Shown piece after piece: positions 34,851 through 43,719 of a stretch of 64,000 nucleotides of DNA. The stretch is taken from the NCBI GenBank assembly GCA_029237825.1, contig JAQZBQ010000004.1:124001-188000 (forward strand), read 5' to 3'. Position numbers and translations under genes: made by a program. The notes beneath the pieces were generated by a model. The model saw only the letters and a list, made by a program, of their open reading frames with translations. It was not told the DNA's origin and ran no database searches. The DNA is from Bacteroidota bacterium (GTDB lineage Bacteria; Bacteroidota; Bacteroidia; B-17B0; Aurantibacillaceae). Every line of letters begins with the position of its first letter. The first letter of the stretch is position 1.

Positions 34851-35705
34851 ATGAACAGAACATTCATTATTTACACTCTGGTATTTGTTATCAGTTTTTC
34901 CGGCAAATTGGAAAGTAAAAAGGTGGTTTCCATACATAAAGCGTTTGAGAAAAAATACATCTCAGCTAAAGCTGTATGCCGAGGTGGTCTTGAGTTGGAT
35001 TACACGGTGACTAACTTATTGAAAGATTCCCTCATGATTTCGATTCCGCCGGGGTGGCGGTTCAATTCAAATGCGGGTAAAAATGACTATCAGGATATAT
35101 TGGTTGTGAGGGAAGAAATGTTGGTGTTAAAACCAGGCCAGGTAAAAACATTTGATATAAAAGGGTATTGTTGTGAAGCGAGTAAAAGTGGTCCGCAAAA
35201 GGGCGCGATTTACACACTGGGAAAATTGGCAGATAGTAATTTGGTGGCGCTGGCCCGGTATTTAAGCCGCACACCGATGGATGCTAATACGGAACAATAT
35301 AGCGTGTGGGCAATAAGTGACGGCGAGGAAACAGCAAATATATCCAATGCCAATGATTCACTGGCTTCCCTTTTACGTACGTTCGTTGCAGGATTAAAAG
35401 GCGAACCCCTGCCGTGGTATACGATGATAAAGAAGGCCCGAATCACACCTTACGGAGAAGTGATCGATACTCCTTTGAAATTTAAAGCCGATATTACTTA
35501 CAGCATTTCGAAGGCAAGTTACGCGTATTGCTATATCGTGGATTCAAGCGGCCAAAAAGTTTCTGAAATTTTCGGAAGATGGCTGTTTCCCGATAATAGC
35601 GATTACAGAGCAGGTTTTAATGTGGTTGGATTAAAAAAAGGCGACTACCGCCTTATTTTGGAAACGCAAAACGCAGCTTTGTTTGATCGCGCATTTAAAA
35701 TTTAA
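34851..35705 (+). CDS. Uncharacterised exported protein, 284 aa
   Basis: Family not recognised. A signal peptide is plausible (MNRTFIIYTLVFVISFSGKL). The mature part is beta-rich. Cys residues sit in KAVCRGGLEL and IKGYCCEASKSG, so a disulfide is possible. The first half (LEYDYTVTN-type stretch, SLMISIPPGWRFNS, LKPGQVKTFDIKGYC) reads like an immunoglobulin-like domain, and the C-terminal part (LKFKADITYSISKASYAYCYIVDS, KKGDYRLILETQNA) like a second one. Probably periplasmic or surface-located. It starts 129 bp from the divergent permease gene and overlaps nothing. Confidence 0.75.
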   Translation: MNRTFIIYTLVFVISFSGKLESKKVVSIHKAFEKKYISAKAVCRGGLELDYTVTNLLKDSLMISIPPGWRFNSNAGKNDYQDILVVREEMLVLKPGQVKTFDIKGYCCEASKSGPQKGAIYTLGKLADSNLVALARYLSRTPMDANTEQYSVWAISDGEETANISNANDSLASLLRTFVAGLKGEPLPWYTMIKKARITPYGEVIDTPLKFKADITYSISKASYAYCYIVDSSGQKVSEIFGRWLFPDNSDYRAGFNVVGLKKGDYRLILETQNAALFDRAFKI

Positions 35706-35787
35706 TCAATTGATTAACAACTTGTTGCAAGAGGTTGCGAATTTTTCGTTTTTTGTAGGTTTCATTAGCATAATTCAATTAATTTTT

Positions 35788-35795
35788 TACTTTTG
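35788..35795 (+). promoter_or_regulatory. -7 element TACTTTTG for the DUF2795 gene
   Basis: An exact TAnnTTTG box 22 bp before the ATG at 35818. No TTG at the standard -33 position. Confidence 0.5.
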
Positions 35796-35817
35796 CAGGA
35801 AAATTAAACTAGAATTT

Positions 35818-36039
35818 ATGTATTGGACATTAGAATTGGCATCATGGTTAGAGGATGCGCCTTGGCCGGCAACTAAGGACGAATTAATTGATTTTGCCAT
35901 TCGTTCAGGTGCCCCAATGGAAGTGATAGAGAATTTACAGGAAATGGAAGATGAAGGTGAGGCTTATGAAACCATTGAGGAGATATGGCCGGATTATCCT
36001 ACAAAAGACGACTTCTTTTTTAACGAAGATGAATATTAA
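35818..36039 (+). CDS. DUF2795 family small acidic protein, 73 aa
   Basis: A highly acidic cytoplasmic protein starting MYWTLELASWLEDAPWPATK and ending FNEDEY, close to a single-copy family conserved across Bacteroidota. I use the ATG at 35818 because the in-frame stretch above it (from 35683) contains the promoter and the end of the preceding gene. Trp and Pro residues at APWPATKDELIDFAIRSG are the family's signature. Its function is not established. Has its own promoter and terminator, so it is a monocistronic unit. Confidence 0.88.
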   Translation: MYWTLELASWLEDAPWPATKDELIDFAIRSGAPMEVIENLQEMEDEGEAYETIEEIWPDYPTKDDFFFNEDEY

Positions 36040-36042
36040 AAA

Positions 36043-36076
36043 CTAAAAAGGTTCGTAATTCACGAACCTTTTTAGT
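36043..36076. terminator. Intrinsic terminator after the DUF2795 gene
   Basis: A hairpin with arms CTAAAAAGGTTCGT and ACGAACCTTTTTAG around AATTC. Serves the plus-strand gene and probably the minus-strand gene at 36099. Confidence 0.88.
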
Positions 36077-36098
36077 TTAAATCTAAGCACTTTAAAAC

Positions 36099-36470
36099 TT
36101 AATTTTTTACCTTCTCGTGTAGCGTCTTTAGCTGATCAGGTGTTAAGATGCGTTTTATCCCTTCTGAATAATTCTGTAAGTTCGAATCCAACTCTGTGCT
36201 CAGTCCCGATTTATCTTTTTGAGTTCTGTATCTTGCTTTAATTTCTTTTTCGCTTTTCACTTGATTCAGAGCTAATTCATAAATCCTATTCTTTTGGTCA
36301 GCATCAATTGAAACCTTTGAACTGATTCCTTCAACAAGTTTAGCTGCACGCTCTTCAACTTTTATTTTTTCATAAGCAACTTTGTCATTGTTTGCGTTAC
36401 TTATTTTTTCCTGACCATGTACACAAATACATGAGCCGATCAGAGTTGCTAACAAAAAATATTTTTTCAT
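36099..36470 (-). CDS. Small exported helical protein, Spy/CpxP-like texture
   Basis: A 123-residue protein with a signal peptide (MKKYFLLATLIGSCICVHGQ). The mature part is helical and charged and ends with ILTPDQLKTLHEKV, close to the LTxxQ repeat of CpxP/Spy-like periplasmic proteins. QKNRIYELALNQVKSEKEIKA may be the first helical segment. A chaperone or envelope-stress role would fit that fold, but the similarity is short. It lies 31 bp downstream of the lipoprotein gene, in the same direction. Confidence 0.7.
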   Translation of the reverse strand: MKKYFLLATLIGSCICVHGQEKISNANNDKVAYEKIKVEERAAKLVEGISSKVSIDADQKNRIYELALNQVKSEKEIKARYRTQKDKSGLSTELDSNLQNYSEGIKRILTPDQLKTLHEKVKN

Positions 36471-36501
36471 GGTGTTATATAAAGTCTTAAAGGATCAGGA
36501 A

Positions 36502-37509
36502 CTAATATTGTACTTTCGGGATCATTCCACGAATTCCCATGTCTACAGGGTATTCGTTTCCTGTTTCGGGTTGGTAGTAGCCATCTCCGTTCGGATCTAC
36601 AAATTCAAAACTTTTATTCGTTGAAAGTGAAACTGTAACAATGATATCGTTGGTTGGCGTTGTTGGTATGGTTAAATTTAATGGGTTTCCATTCACGTCT
36701 GTAAACACGGCAGTAACAACGCAGCTTCCCGCAGGTATGGGTGAATTAGCGAAGTTCGGATTTACAACAGTTGTAGAGCCTGATGGTGCCTGGCCATCGC
36801 CTTTCCAATAACCGTAGCCATTAATAAACGTTTCAAAACCCCAATATCCCTGGGGATGGTTTACATTTGGGCCACCAACGGACGATGAGGGTACGTAGTC
36901 CTGATCTTTGATTTTGTATTTTGTAACATAGGTTTTATAACCAAGGAACGAAGCAACAGTACCTGTTCCAATATGATTTCCTGGCAACGCGTTTGCTTTA
37001 TAAGGAATATCGTAGTTTTGGTAGGAAAGTGATAGGCGTAACCATTTATAACTTGCGCCCGCAGTTAACTGACTTAACGGAATTGAATAAAATGTAACGC
37101 CCTCTCTCACAACGGTTGATTTACTAAACTGAATTGCTGTACTTCCGCCGGCAGTTGTCTCAGACGCTTTATACAAGATATTACCGCCGCCCAGGGGAGT
37201 CATATCACCAGGTGCTAATTCAATATAATGGGCTGCCATTTGATTAAATTTAGGAGAGTATGCACTGTGACCGGATGGTAAAGTATTCATTGGATTTCCA
37301 AAGGCGTCTAAACGTACCTGAGTCGAATCAAAATTAAATTTGAATATAAGTTTTGGCCCAGTACCGCTCGAAGTCCAAACTGTGTCAGGATAGATTTTTT
37401 CTGGAGTTTCCGTGGTTGTAGGGGTTTCTTCGGGTGTAGGTTCGTCTTCCTTTTTTTTACAGGAATACATTAGTACACAAACTAGCAATAAAGAAAATAA
37501 ATGTTTCAT
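36502..37509 (-). CDS. Uncharacterised lipoprotein, 335 aa
   Basis: A lipoprotein (lipobox LMYSC at residues 13-17) with a Thr/Pro/Glu-rich linker (PTPEETPTTTETPE) and then a beta-rich domain of about 290 residues. Visible landmarks are WTSSGTGPKLIFKFNFDSTQ, HYIELAPGDMTPLGGG and the C-terminal FVDPNGDGYYQPETGNEYP, a DxDxDG-like loop that could bind calcium. No family recognised. Likely outer-membrane anchored. Not linked functionally to ftsH, whose terminator lies between. Confidence 0.75.
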   Translation of the reverse strand: MKHLFSLLLVCVLMYSCKKKEDEPTPEETPTTTETPEKIYPDTVWTSSGTGPKLIFKFNFDSTQVRLDAFGNPMNTLPSGHSAYSPKFNQMAAHYIELAPGDMTPLGGGNILYKASETTAGGSTAIQFSKSTVVREGVTFYSIPLSQLTAGASYKWLRLSLSYQNYDIPYKANALPGNHIGTGTVASFLGYKTYVTKYKIKDQDYVPSSSVGGPNVNHPQGYWGFETFINGYGYWKGDGQAPSGSTTVVNPNFANSPIPAGSCVVTAVFTDVNGNPLNLTIPTTPTNDIIVTVSLSTNKSFEFVDPNGDGYYQPETGNEYPVDMGIRGMIPKVQY

Positions 37510-37560
37510 AAAATAATATTTGTAGTGCTAATATACAAAAAGAATGCAACTCCTTAAACT

Positions 37561-37594
37561 AAAAAGATCCCTGGAATTAACAGGGATCTTTTTA
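37561..37594 (-). terminator. Intrinsic terminator of ftsH
   Basis: A hairpin AAAAAGATCCCTG / CAGGGATCTTTTT with a 7-base loop, just downstream of the ftsH stop. Confidence 0.85.
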
Positions 37595-37611
37595 AAGCTA
37601 ATAAAAAAAAC

Positions 37612-39762
37612 TTAAACTATAGGATTGTCATTAGCCGGAGGGATCTCCGGATTATTTTCCTTCCTAGTGGATTCTTCTAATGCCTTCGCTTCGGCAATAT
37701 CTTTTGCGAAAGGGCGTTTTCCAAAAATTGCTTCAAGGTCTTCCTTAAAAATAACTTCCGTTTCAAGTAATTTTTCAGCGAGTTGCGTTAGTTTATCTTT
37801 GTTAGCCAAAAGGATAGCTTTGGTTCTTGCATACGCAATATCAATCATCTTTTTAACTTCTTCATCGATTGTTTTTGCGGTACTTTCACTATAGGGCTTG
37901 TTAAAGCTATATTCATTTTGCCCGGAACTATCGTAATAACTCACGTTACCTATTTTCTCATTTAGTCCGTAATAAACAATACTCGCGTATGCCTGGCGTG
38001 TAATTTTTTCAAGATCACTCAATGCACCAGTAGAAATTTTTCCAAATATGATTTCTTCTGCAGCGCGGCCCCCTAATGTTGCACACATTTCATCCACGAT
38101 TTGCTCGGTGGTAGTGATTTGTCTTTCTTCAGGTAAATACCAGGCAGCTCCTAGTGAACGGCCACGAGGTACAATCGTAACTTTAATTAAAGGCGACGCA
38201 TGTTCGCACATCCAGCTTACAGTGGCGTGGCCGGCTTCATGAAAGGCAATAACGCGTTTTTCGGCAGGCGTGATGATCTTGTTTTTCTTTTCCAAACCGG
38301 CAATAATACGGTCCACTGCGTCCAGGAAATCCTGGCGCGTAACTTGCTTTTTATTTGCACGGGCGGCAATTAATGCAGCTTCGTTACAAATATTGGCGAT
38401 GTCCGCCCCGCTAAAACCCGGGGTTTGTTTAGCAAGAAAATCAATATCTACTGTTGTATCAATTTTGATTTTCTTTAAATGCACTTTAAAAATTTCTTTA
38501 CGCTCTACCACATCGGGCATGTCTACATAAATCTGGCGATCAAAACGCCCCGCCCGCATTAAAGCACGGTCTAAAATATCTGCCCGGTTCGTTGCCGCTA
38601 AAATAATTACTCCACTGTTTGTTCCAAAACCATCCATTTCGGTTAGTAATTGGTTCAGTGTATTTTCACGCTCATCATTTCCACCTGCTGCAGCGTTTTT
38701 CCCCCGGGCTCTGCCGATTGCGTCAATCTCATCAATAAAAATAATGCAGGGTGCTTTTTCTTTGGCCTGTTTAAACAAATCGCGAACGCGGGAAGCACCC
38801 ACGCCAACAAACATCTCCACAAAGTCTGATCCGGATAAAGAAAAAAATGGTACTTTGGCTTCCCCAGCCACCGCCTTAGCAAGCAATGTTTTACCGGTAC
38901 CCGGAGGGCCTACCAATAAAGCGCCCTTAGGAATTTTTGCTCCAAGGTCAGTATATTTTTTAGGGTTTTTAAGGAAATCAACAATCTCCATTACTTCAAC
39001 TTTCGCACCGTCTAAACCTGCTACATCATTGAATGTAACATTTACATTCGAGTCTTTATCAAATAATACCGCTTTTGATTTTCCAATATTAAATATTTGT
39101 CCTGCTCCACCATTCGCACCGCCACCCATCCGTCGCATCATGACAATCCAAAGAACAACCATTATTACTATTGGTAGCATCCATCCTAAATGATCACTCC
39201 ACTCGGTTCTATCCTGGCGGGAGGGTGAAATACGAAGAGCCATTGGTAAGTTAGCATTAGACTGAACCTGCCTCACTTGTTCAAGAAAATCTTTTACATC
39301 CGGAACAGATACTTTGAAATGCGGGCCAGGCGAACTTTTTGGATTAGGAAATAATTGAATGAGTTTACCGTTTTTATCAGGCTGAAAATAACGCGGAAGC
39401 CCTAAACTGTCCTGGCTGATAGTAATTTCTGCAACCTTCTCATTCACGATCACAATTTCTCTCACATCGCCTTTGGCAAGCATATTTTGTTCAAATTGCG
39501 TCTGGTCAACTTCGTAAATTCTGCCTTCAAAGTCCTGGCCGAAAAATACGAATCCTAAAAGACCGACAATCACTAAGCCATAAATCCAGTAAAAGCTGTT
39601 TCCCCCGTTCCCGCCGGAATTTGAACCAAAGGGATTACTCGGTTTTTTGCCGAAACGGTCTTTCATTTTTTCGAATTGTTTTTTTCGTTCATCCTCTGGT
39701 GTAGAAATAGGGGTGGGGTCCCCATTTTTTGGAATTTCATTATTTTTCTGTTCCTCGCTCAT
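37612..39762 (-). CDS. ftsH: ATP-dependent zinc metalloprotease FtsH
   Basis: A membrane-anchored AAA+ protease that degrades misfolded or short-lived proteins. The N-terminus is cytoplasmic and disordered (about 1-55). Two membrane helices follow, near 57-76 ([19 protein letters not shown]) and near 193-213 ([16 protein letters not shown]), with a periplasmic domain between. The AAA core has Walker A GPPGTGKT, Walker [12 protein letters not shown], the second region [12 protein letters not shown] and the zinc site HEAGH. 716 residues includes a slightly long N-terminus and a short acidic tail. Follows rsfS at 38 bp in the same direction. Confidence 0.98.
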   Translation of the reverse strand: MSEEQKNNEIPKNGDPTPISTPEDERKKQFEKMKDRFGKKPSNPFGSNSGGNGGNSFYWIYGLVIVGLLGFVFFGQDFEGRIYEVDQTQFEQNMLAKGDVREIVIVNEKVAEITISQDSLGLPRYFQPDKNGKLIQLFPNPKSSPGPHFKVSVPDVKDFLEQVRQVQSNANLPMALRISPSRQDRTEWSDHLGWMLPIVIMVVLWIVMMRRMGGGANGGAGQIFNIGKSKAVLFDKDSNVNVTFNDVAGLDGAKVEVMEIVDFLKNPKKYTDLGAKIPKGALLVGPPGTGKTLLAKAVAGEAKVPFFSLSGSDFVEMFVGVGASRVRDLFKQAKEKAPCIIFIDEIDAIGRARGKNAAAGGNDERENTLNQLLTEMDGFGTNSGVIILAATNRADILDRALMRAGRFDRQIYVDMPDVVERKEIFKVHLKKIKIDTTVDIDFLAKQTPGFSGADIANICNEAALIAARANKKQVTRQDFLDAVDRIIAGLEKKNKIITPAEKRVIAFHEAGHATVSWMCEHASPLIKVTIVPRGRSLGAAWYLPEERQITTTEQIVDEMCATLGGRAAEEIIFGKISTGALSDLEKITRQAYASIVYYGLNEKIGNVSYYDSSGQNEYSFNKPYSESTAKTIDEEVKKMIDIAYARTKAILLANKDKLTQLAEKLLETEVIFKEDLEAIFGKRPFAKDIAEAKALEESTRKENNPEIPPANDNPIV

Positions 39763-39800
39763 AATTCGCGTAATATAGTATATTGTTTGTTAGTTGGTGC

Positions 39801-40358
39801 TTAATCTTCGATTCTTGTAACTTCACCGTCGGCCCATAAGCCTTCGATGTTATAAAATTCACGCGTTTCACGCATAAATATATGAGCGACAATATTGACA
39901 TAGTCAATTAATATCCATTCTGAATTCTGATAACCTTCACTGCGGTAAGGTTTTTCCCCTGTTTTTTTCATTACAAATTCTTCGAGCGTATCTGCTATTG
40001 CATTTACGTGCGTGGTGCTGTCGGCATCGCAAATCACAAAATAATCTGCTACCCTATGTTCCAATTCAGAAAGATTGATGATGGTGATATTTTTCGCTTT
40101 CTTCTCCTGCATTCCTAAAACCACTGCGTCAATTAAAGAGGTGGTTTCCTCTTTTGTAGAGGATTTTTTAGGACGTTTTGCACCACCGGAAATCTTTTTC
40201 TTTTTTTCAGTATTTGCAATTCGGTTCGCTTCTTTCTGAGCTTCTTCCTTTTCGGAAAGGGGTTTCTTCACAGCTTTTTTGACCGCTGCTTTTTTTGGGG
40301 TTGCTTTTTTGGCTGTAGCTTTTTTTGCTGTAGCTTTTTTTACTGGTGTTTTTGCCAT
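39801..40358 (-). CDS. rsfS: Ribosome silencing factor RsfS with Lys/Ala-rich extension
   Basis: RsfS (RsfA/DUF143) binds ribosomal protein uL14 and blocks subunit joining under poor nutrition. The conserved domain is about 65-185: IDAVVLGMQEKKAKNITIINL, RVADYFVICDADSTTHVNAIAD, and GYQNSEWILIDYVNIVAHIFM with REFYNIEGLW. The usual length is about 110-120. Here residues 1-35 are five KKATAKKA-type units, like a histone H1 tail, followed by KKKKISGGAKRPKK. The tail is not part of the family. Upstream of ftsH, divergent from birA. Confidence 0.95.
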   Translation of the reverse strand: MAKTPVKKATAKKATAKKATPKKAAVKKAVKKPLSEKEEAQKEANRIANTEKKKKISGGAKRPKKSSTKEETTSLIDAVVLGMQEKKAKNITIINLSELEHRVADYFVICDADSTTHVNAIADTLEEFVMKKTGEKPYRSEGYQNSEWILIDYVNIVAHIFMRETREFYNIEGLWADGEVTRIED

Positions 40359-40370
40359 TATATATTTTTA

Positions 40371-40400
40371 TTGCGAATGCTATTCCGTTTTATAATTTTG
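40371..40400 (+). promoter_or_regulatory. Promoter TTG-N19-TAATTTTG for birA
   Basis: TTG at 40371-40373 and an exact TAnnTTTG box at 40393-40400, 39 bp before the birA ATG. Confidence 0.55.
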
Positions 40401-40413
40401 TTCACTGAAGCAT

Positions 40414-40421
40414 CAAATTTA
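40414..40421 (-). promoter_or_regulatory. -7 element TAAATTTG for rsfS
   Basis: A TAnnTTTG box on the minus strand 55 bp before the rsfS ATG. It lies just downstream of the birA -7 box on the opposite strand, so the two promoters overlap face to face. Confidence 0.45.
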
Positions 40422-40439
40422 ACCTTTTTTTTGGCCTAA

Positions 40440-41207
40440 ATGGAAACATTGTTTATTGGGAAAAGCCTGCATTTTTTACATGAGGTAGAAAGTACCAATA
40501 CCTATGCCATGAACTTGTTAAGGAATGTTAATCCAATAGAAGGAACTGTTATTCATACCGATCACCAAACAAAAGGGAAAGGGCAGCGAGGTGCTGTGTG
40601 GGCCAGTAAAATGGGGCAGAATGTAACCATGTCTGTGATTTTGAAACCCACCTTTCTTATACAAAACCGTTCTTTTTACTTAAGTAAAATTGCAGCGTTA
40701 GCACTTTATGACGTATTGACTGATATCGATGCAAAGGGTCAATATGACATTAAAATTAAATGGCCTAATGACATACTGATTAATCAAAAAAAAATAGCTG
40801 GTATTTTAATTGAAAATAATCTGAGTGATAAATCCTTTCAATATTCTGTGATCGGTATTGGATTCAATGTTAATCAAACCGAATTTGACGGACTTTTAAA
40901 TGCCACTTCGCTGAGTTTTGCATTTGGAAAAAATTTTGAAAGATTGTCGGTTATGATGCACATATGTGCAAAATTAGAAAAGTGGTATTTGAAGTTAAAA
41001 GAAGGACGTATGGATTTAATTGACGAGACATACCTTAAATGCTTATTGGGTTTAAATCAGTTATTGGATTTTGAAGATTCGAATGGATACCGGTTTGCAG
41101 CAATACCTAAAAGCGTTACAACACAGGGAAAGCTGATTTTATTAATGCCAGACAACGAAGAGCGTGACTTTGATATTAAAGAGCTGAAGTTTTTATTAGG
41201 TTCTTAA
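40440..41207 (+). CDS. birA: Biotin--[acetyl-CoA-carboxylase] ligase
   Basis: Activates biotin with ATP and attaches it to carboxylase carrier proteins. Catalytic landmarks: HFLHEVESTNTYAM at the N-terminus, DHQTKGKGQRGAVWASKMGQN (the GRGRRG-type biotin loop) and KIKWPNDILINQKKIAGILIE. At 255 residues it has no N-terminal helix-turn-helix, so it is the monofunctional form without repressor activity. The C-terminal SH3-like domain is short (about 205-255). First gene of a loose birA-thyA-frr string on the plus strand. Confidence 0.95.
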   Translation: METLFIGKSLHFLHEVESTNTYAMNLLRNVNPIEGTVIHTDHQTKGKGQRGAVWASKMGQNVTMSVILKPTFLIQNRSFYLSKIAALALYDVLTDIDAKGQYDIKIKWPNDILINQKKIAGILIENNLSDKSFQYSVIGIGFNVNQTEFDGLLNATSLSFAFGKNFERLSVMMHICAKLEKWYLKLKEGRMDLIDETYLKCLLGLNQLLDFEDSNGYRFAAIPKSVTTQGKLILLMPDNEERDFDIKELKFLLGS

Positions 41208-41277
41208 TAAAGTTTGATAAGTCGTGCCCGCGTAGCCAAAAAGGATTTTTATTTTCGTAAGTATTTAATGTAAAATA

Positions 41278-42072
41278 ATGAAACAGTATCATGATTTAAT
41301 GCGACATGTTTTAGAACATGGGGTAAAAAAGGAAGACCGAACAGGAACGGGTACCATCAGTGTATTTGGATATCAGATGCGTTATAATTTAGCGGAAGGA
41401 TTTCCTTTGTTAACCACTAAAAAGCTTCATACCAAATCAATCATTCACGAACTTTTGTGGTTTCTGAAAGGCGATACGAATATTAAATATCTGAAAGATA
41501 ATGGAGTAAGAATATGGGATGAGTGGGCAGATGCTGAGGGAAATTTGGGTCCGGTTTATGGTTATCAATGGAGAAGCTGGCCTACTCCAAACGGCGGGCA
41601 TATTGATCAAATTTCCCAGGTTATTGAGATGATTAAAAATAATCCGGATTCACGCAGATTAATTGTGAGTGCCTGGAATGTGGCTGATATCAACCAGATG
41701 AAGTTACCACCATGTCATGCTTTCTTTCAGTTTTATGTGGCAAACGATAAATTGAGTTGCCAGCTTTACCAACGCAGTGCTGATATTTTTCTTGGCGTAC
41801 CGTTTAATATCGCGTCCTATGCAATTCTCACCATGATGGTGGCGCAGGTGTGCGGTTTAGGCCTTGGCGATTTTATTCATACCTTGGGGGATGCGCATCT
41901 ATATTCAAATCATATTGATCAGGCTAAGTTGCAATTAACGAGAGATCTTCGCACACTTCCTAAAATGAAAATCAATCCTGAGGTAAAGTCTATTTTTGAT
42001 TTTACAATTGACGATTTTACCCTTGAAAACTACGACCCGCATCCTCATATTAAAGCCGATGTAGCGGTATAA
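41278..42072 (+). CDS. thyA: Thymidylate synthase
   Basis: Makes dTMP from dUMP with methylene-tetrahydrofolate. Conserved segments: [18 protein letters not shown] at the N-terminus, [10 protein letters not shown], the catalytic Cys in [33 protein letters not shown], and [13 protein letters not shown]. 264 residues is exactly the family size. Folate-dependent ThyA, so the organism has the classical pathway. Lies between birA and frr, both on the plus strand. Confidence 0.98.
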   Translation: MKQYHDLMRHVLEHGVKKEDRTGTGTISVFGYQMRYNLAEGFPLLTTKKLHTKSIIHELLWFLKGDTNIKYLKDNGVRIWDEWADAEGNLGPVYGYQWRSWPTPNGGHIDQISQVIEMIKNNPDSRRLIVSAWNVADINQMKLPPCHAFFQFYVANDKLSCQLYQRSADIFLGVPFNIASYAILTMMVAQVCGLGLGDFIHTLGDAHLYSNHIDQAKLQLTRDLRTLPKMKINPEVKSIFDFTIDDFTLENYDPHPHIKADVAV

Positions 42073-42125
42073 AATAAAGTTTTTCAATCGGCAGAATACA
42101 ATTATCTTTATGCAAAATTTTTATT

Positions 42126-42686
42126 ATGAGTGATATTAAATCAGTGTTAGAGGGTGCGAAAGCGCAGATGGAAAAAACCATTTCTCATTTAGAAAGCGAG
42201 TTAGCAAAAATTCGTGCAGGCAAAGCCAATCCCACCATGCTGGATAATGTGATGGTGGATTACTATGGAGCTAGAACGCCATTGAGTAATGTAGCAAGTG
42301 TTAATACGCAGGATTCACGAACTATTCTTGTTCAGCCATGGGAGAAGTCAATGTTAACCCCAATCGAGAAAGCCATCCAGGCAGCGAATCTTGGATTTAA
42401 TCCTCAAAATGACGGTGTGTTGATTCGTATCATAGTTCCACCTTTAACAGAAGAGCGTCGCAAGGATTTGGTAAAGACTTCGAAAGCATGTGGAGAAGAT
42501 GCTAAGGTGGGTCTGCGGACAATTCGTAAAGAGTCTATAGATAAAATTAAAGCCTTGCAAAAAGCGGGTTTACCTGAAGACGAAGCAAAAAGCGGTGAAG
42601 CCAAAATGCAAACTCTGACGGATGAATTTTCTGCAAAATGTGAAAAACACCTCGAACAAAAAGAAAAGGAAATTTTAACTGTTTAA
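42126..42686 (+). CDS. frr: Ribosome recycling factor
   Basis: Splits the post-termination ribosome together with EF-G. It is 186 residues, the normal size, with the three-helix bundle (ESELAKIRAGKANPTMLDNVMVDYYG at the N-terminus; EERRKDLVKTSKACGEDAKVGLRTIRKE in the middle). A degenerate -7 box TATCTTTA lies at 42103-42110. Followed by a terminator. Confidence 0.98.
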   Translation: MSDIKSVLEGAKAQMEKTISHLESELAKIRAGKANPTMLDNVMVDYYGARTPLSNVASVNTQDSRTILVQPWEKSMLTPIEKAIQAANLGFNPQNDGVLIRIIVPPLTEERRKDLVKTSKACGEDAKVGLRTIRKESIDKIKALQKAGLPEDEAKSGEAKMQTLTDEFSAKCEKHLEQKEKEILTV

Positions 42687-42706
42687 GCAGCTAAAAAATT
42701 TACATT

Positions 42707-42743
42707 AAAAAGGCCGGGCAAGTTCTTTGACCGGGCTTTTTAA
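42707..42743 (+). terminator. Intrinsic terminator of frr
   Basis: A slightly imperfect hairpin, AAAAAGGCCGGG with CCGGGCTTTTT around an 11-base loop. It may also stop the convergent redox gene. Confidence 0.75.
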
Positions 42744-42754
42744 TTGTTATGGAA

Positions 42755-43369
42755 TTAATCTTGACGTTTTATGGTGCAACCAATAGACTTGGTTTCCTGT
42801 AATTTTGGAATTTCGTTTTTCGCTACAGCTTCAATTGCATCGTTCAAATAATGCGTTTTAACCATTGCCGGATCCTTTACATTGTCATCAATGGCGCCTT
42901 TGTAAACTAGTCCTTTCGAATTAAATAAAAAAACTTGCGGTGTACGTGTTGCGCCAAAAGCATCCGCCACCTTGGAGTTAGCATCTACTACATACGAACA
43001 GGAGAGGCTTTGATCTTTAGCATACCGGGACATGGCCTCAAAGCTATCTTCGTCAGCGCGTTGTGCTTCATTACTATTTATTATGATACACCCAATTCCC
43101 TTTTTTTGGCACTCATCAGTCAGCGATTTAATTCGTGATTCGCTGAGCTTAACATACGGACAGGTATTGCAGGAAAAAATAACCAATAAACCTTTCGATG
43201 TTTTAGAAGAATTCAAGGACACTTCTTTTCCGCTCACATCCTTCATCTTTTCATCGGCAACGGGGATGGGTGCATTTAATCCAAGTTCTGTTTTTGTGTT
43301 TGTATTGATAAACGATAATAAAAAGCCGCAAGCAATCATCAATACAAAAAATATAAATCCTTTTTTCAT
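42755..43369 (-). CDS. Thioredoxin/peroxiredoxin-like exported thiol protein
   Basis: A 204-residue protein with a hydrophobic leader (KGFIFFVLMIACGFLLSF), a thioredoxin-fold domain at about 45-185, and the redox motif SCNTCPYVKLSE (CxxC). GKEVSLNSSKTSKGLLVIFSCNTC and ATRTPQVFLFNSKGLVYKG, with its cis-Pro, fit the AhpC/TSA-like PRX family that often has the CPYV signature. Likely periplasmic or membrane-anchored. I start at the ATG at 43369 because an earlier in-frame ATG (43420) adds 17 residues before the leader. The substrate is unknown. Confidence 0.85.
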   Translation of the reverse strand: MKKGFIFFVLMIACGFLLSFINTNTKTELGLNAPIPVADEKMKDVSGKEVSLNSSKTSKGLLVIFSCNTCPYVKLSESRIKSLTDECQKKGIGCIIINSNEAQRADEDSFEAMSRYAKDQSLSCSYVVDANSKVADAFGATRTPQVFLFNSKGLVYKGAIDDNVKDPAMVKTHYLNDAIEAVAKNEIPKLQETKSIGCTIKRQD

Positions 43370-43719
43370 TTTTTTAAGTTTATTGTAATTAGCTAATTTA
43401 CGAAATTCAAATTGCATCAAATTATATTTCCTCGATGAATTACGATCGTTCGTCTAATCATTTTTCCTAATAATGACAAGGGGATTTAACAATTTGTTAA
43501 CGAAAAGGAATGAAAAATAATTTCATTATTTCCTATCTTTGAATATTATAGTGATTATCCTACAGGTGTTTTATTATTGTTTTTCGCAATGATTAAATTT
43601 CCGAAACCACTTTATTAAAAAAAGAGCGAACACCCTACAGGAGTTTTTTATTTTTAAAAAAACTAATCCGAAACCGCTTAGATATATTATTTTAAATGGC
43701 CGGTTTCCCTGAAATATAA
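43370..43719. other. Intergenic leader of 350 bp with imperfect direct repeats
   Basis: Contains the -7 box TATCTTTG listed separately and a pair of imperfect repeats. CCTACAGGnGTTTT occurs at 43559 and 43634, and TCCGAAACCnCTTA at 43600 and 43667. These would sit in a long 5' untranslated region of the next gene. No further ORF is supported. Confidence 0.6.
43534..43541 (+). promoter_or_regulatory. -7 element TATCTTTG for the Ig-like T9SS gene
   Basis: An exact TAnnTTTG box about 180 bp before the ATG at 43720, implying a long leader that includes the direct repeats. Confidence 0.45.

Noticed and set aside
38744-39193. Plus-strand frame opposite ftsH
   Set aside because: The minus-strand ftsH is fully conserved across this span; the antisense frame has no recognisable domain.
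43370-43420. 17-codon extension of the thiol-redox gene
   Set aside because: It precedes a normal hydrophobic leader with its own ATG and would put charged residues ahead of the signal.
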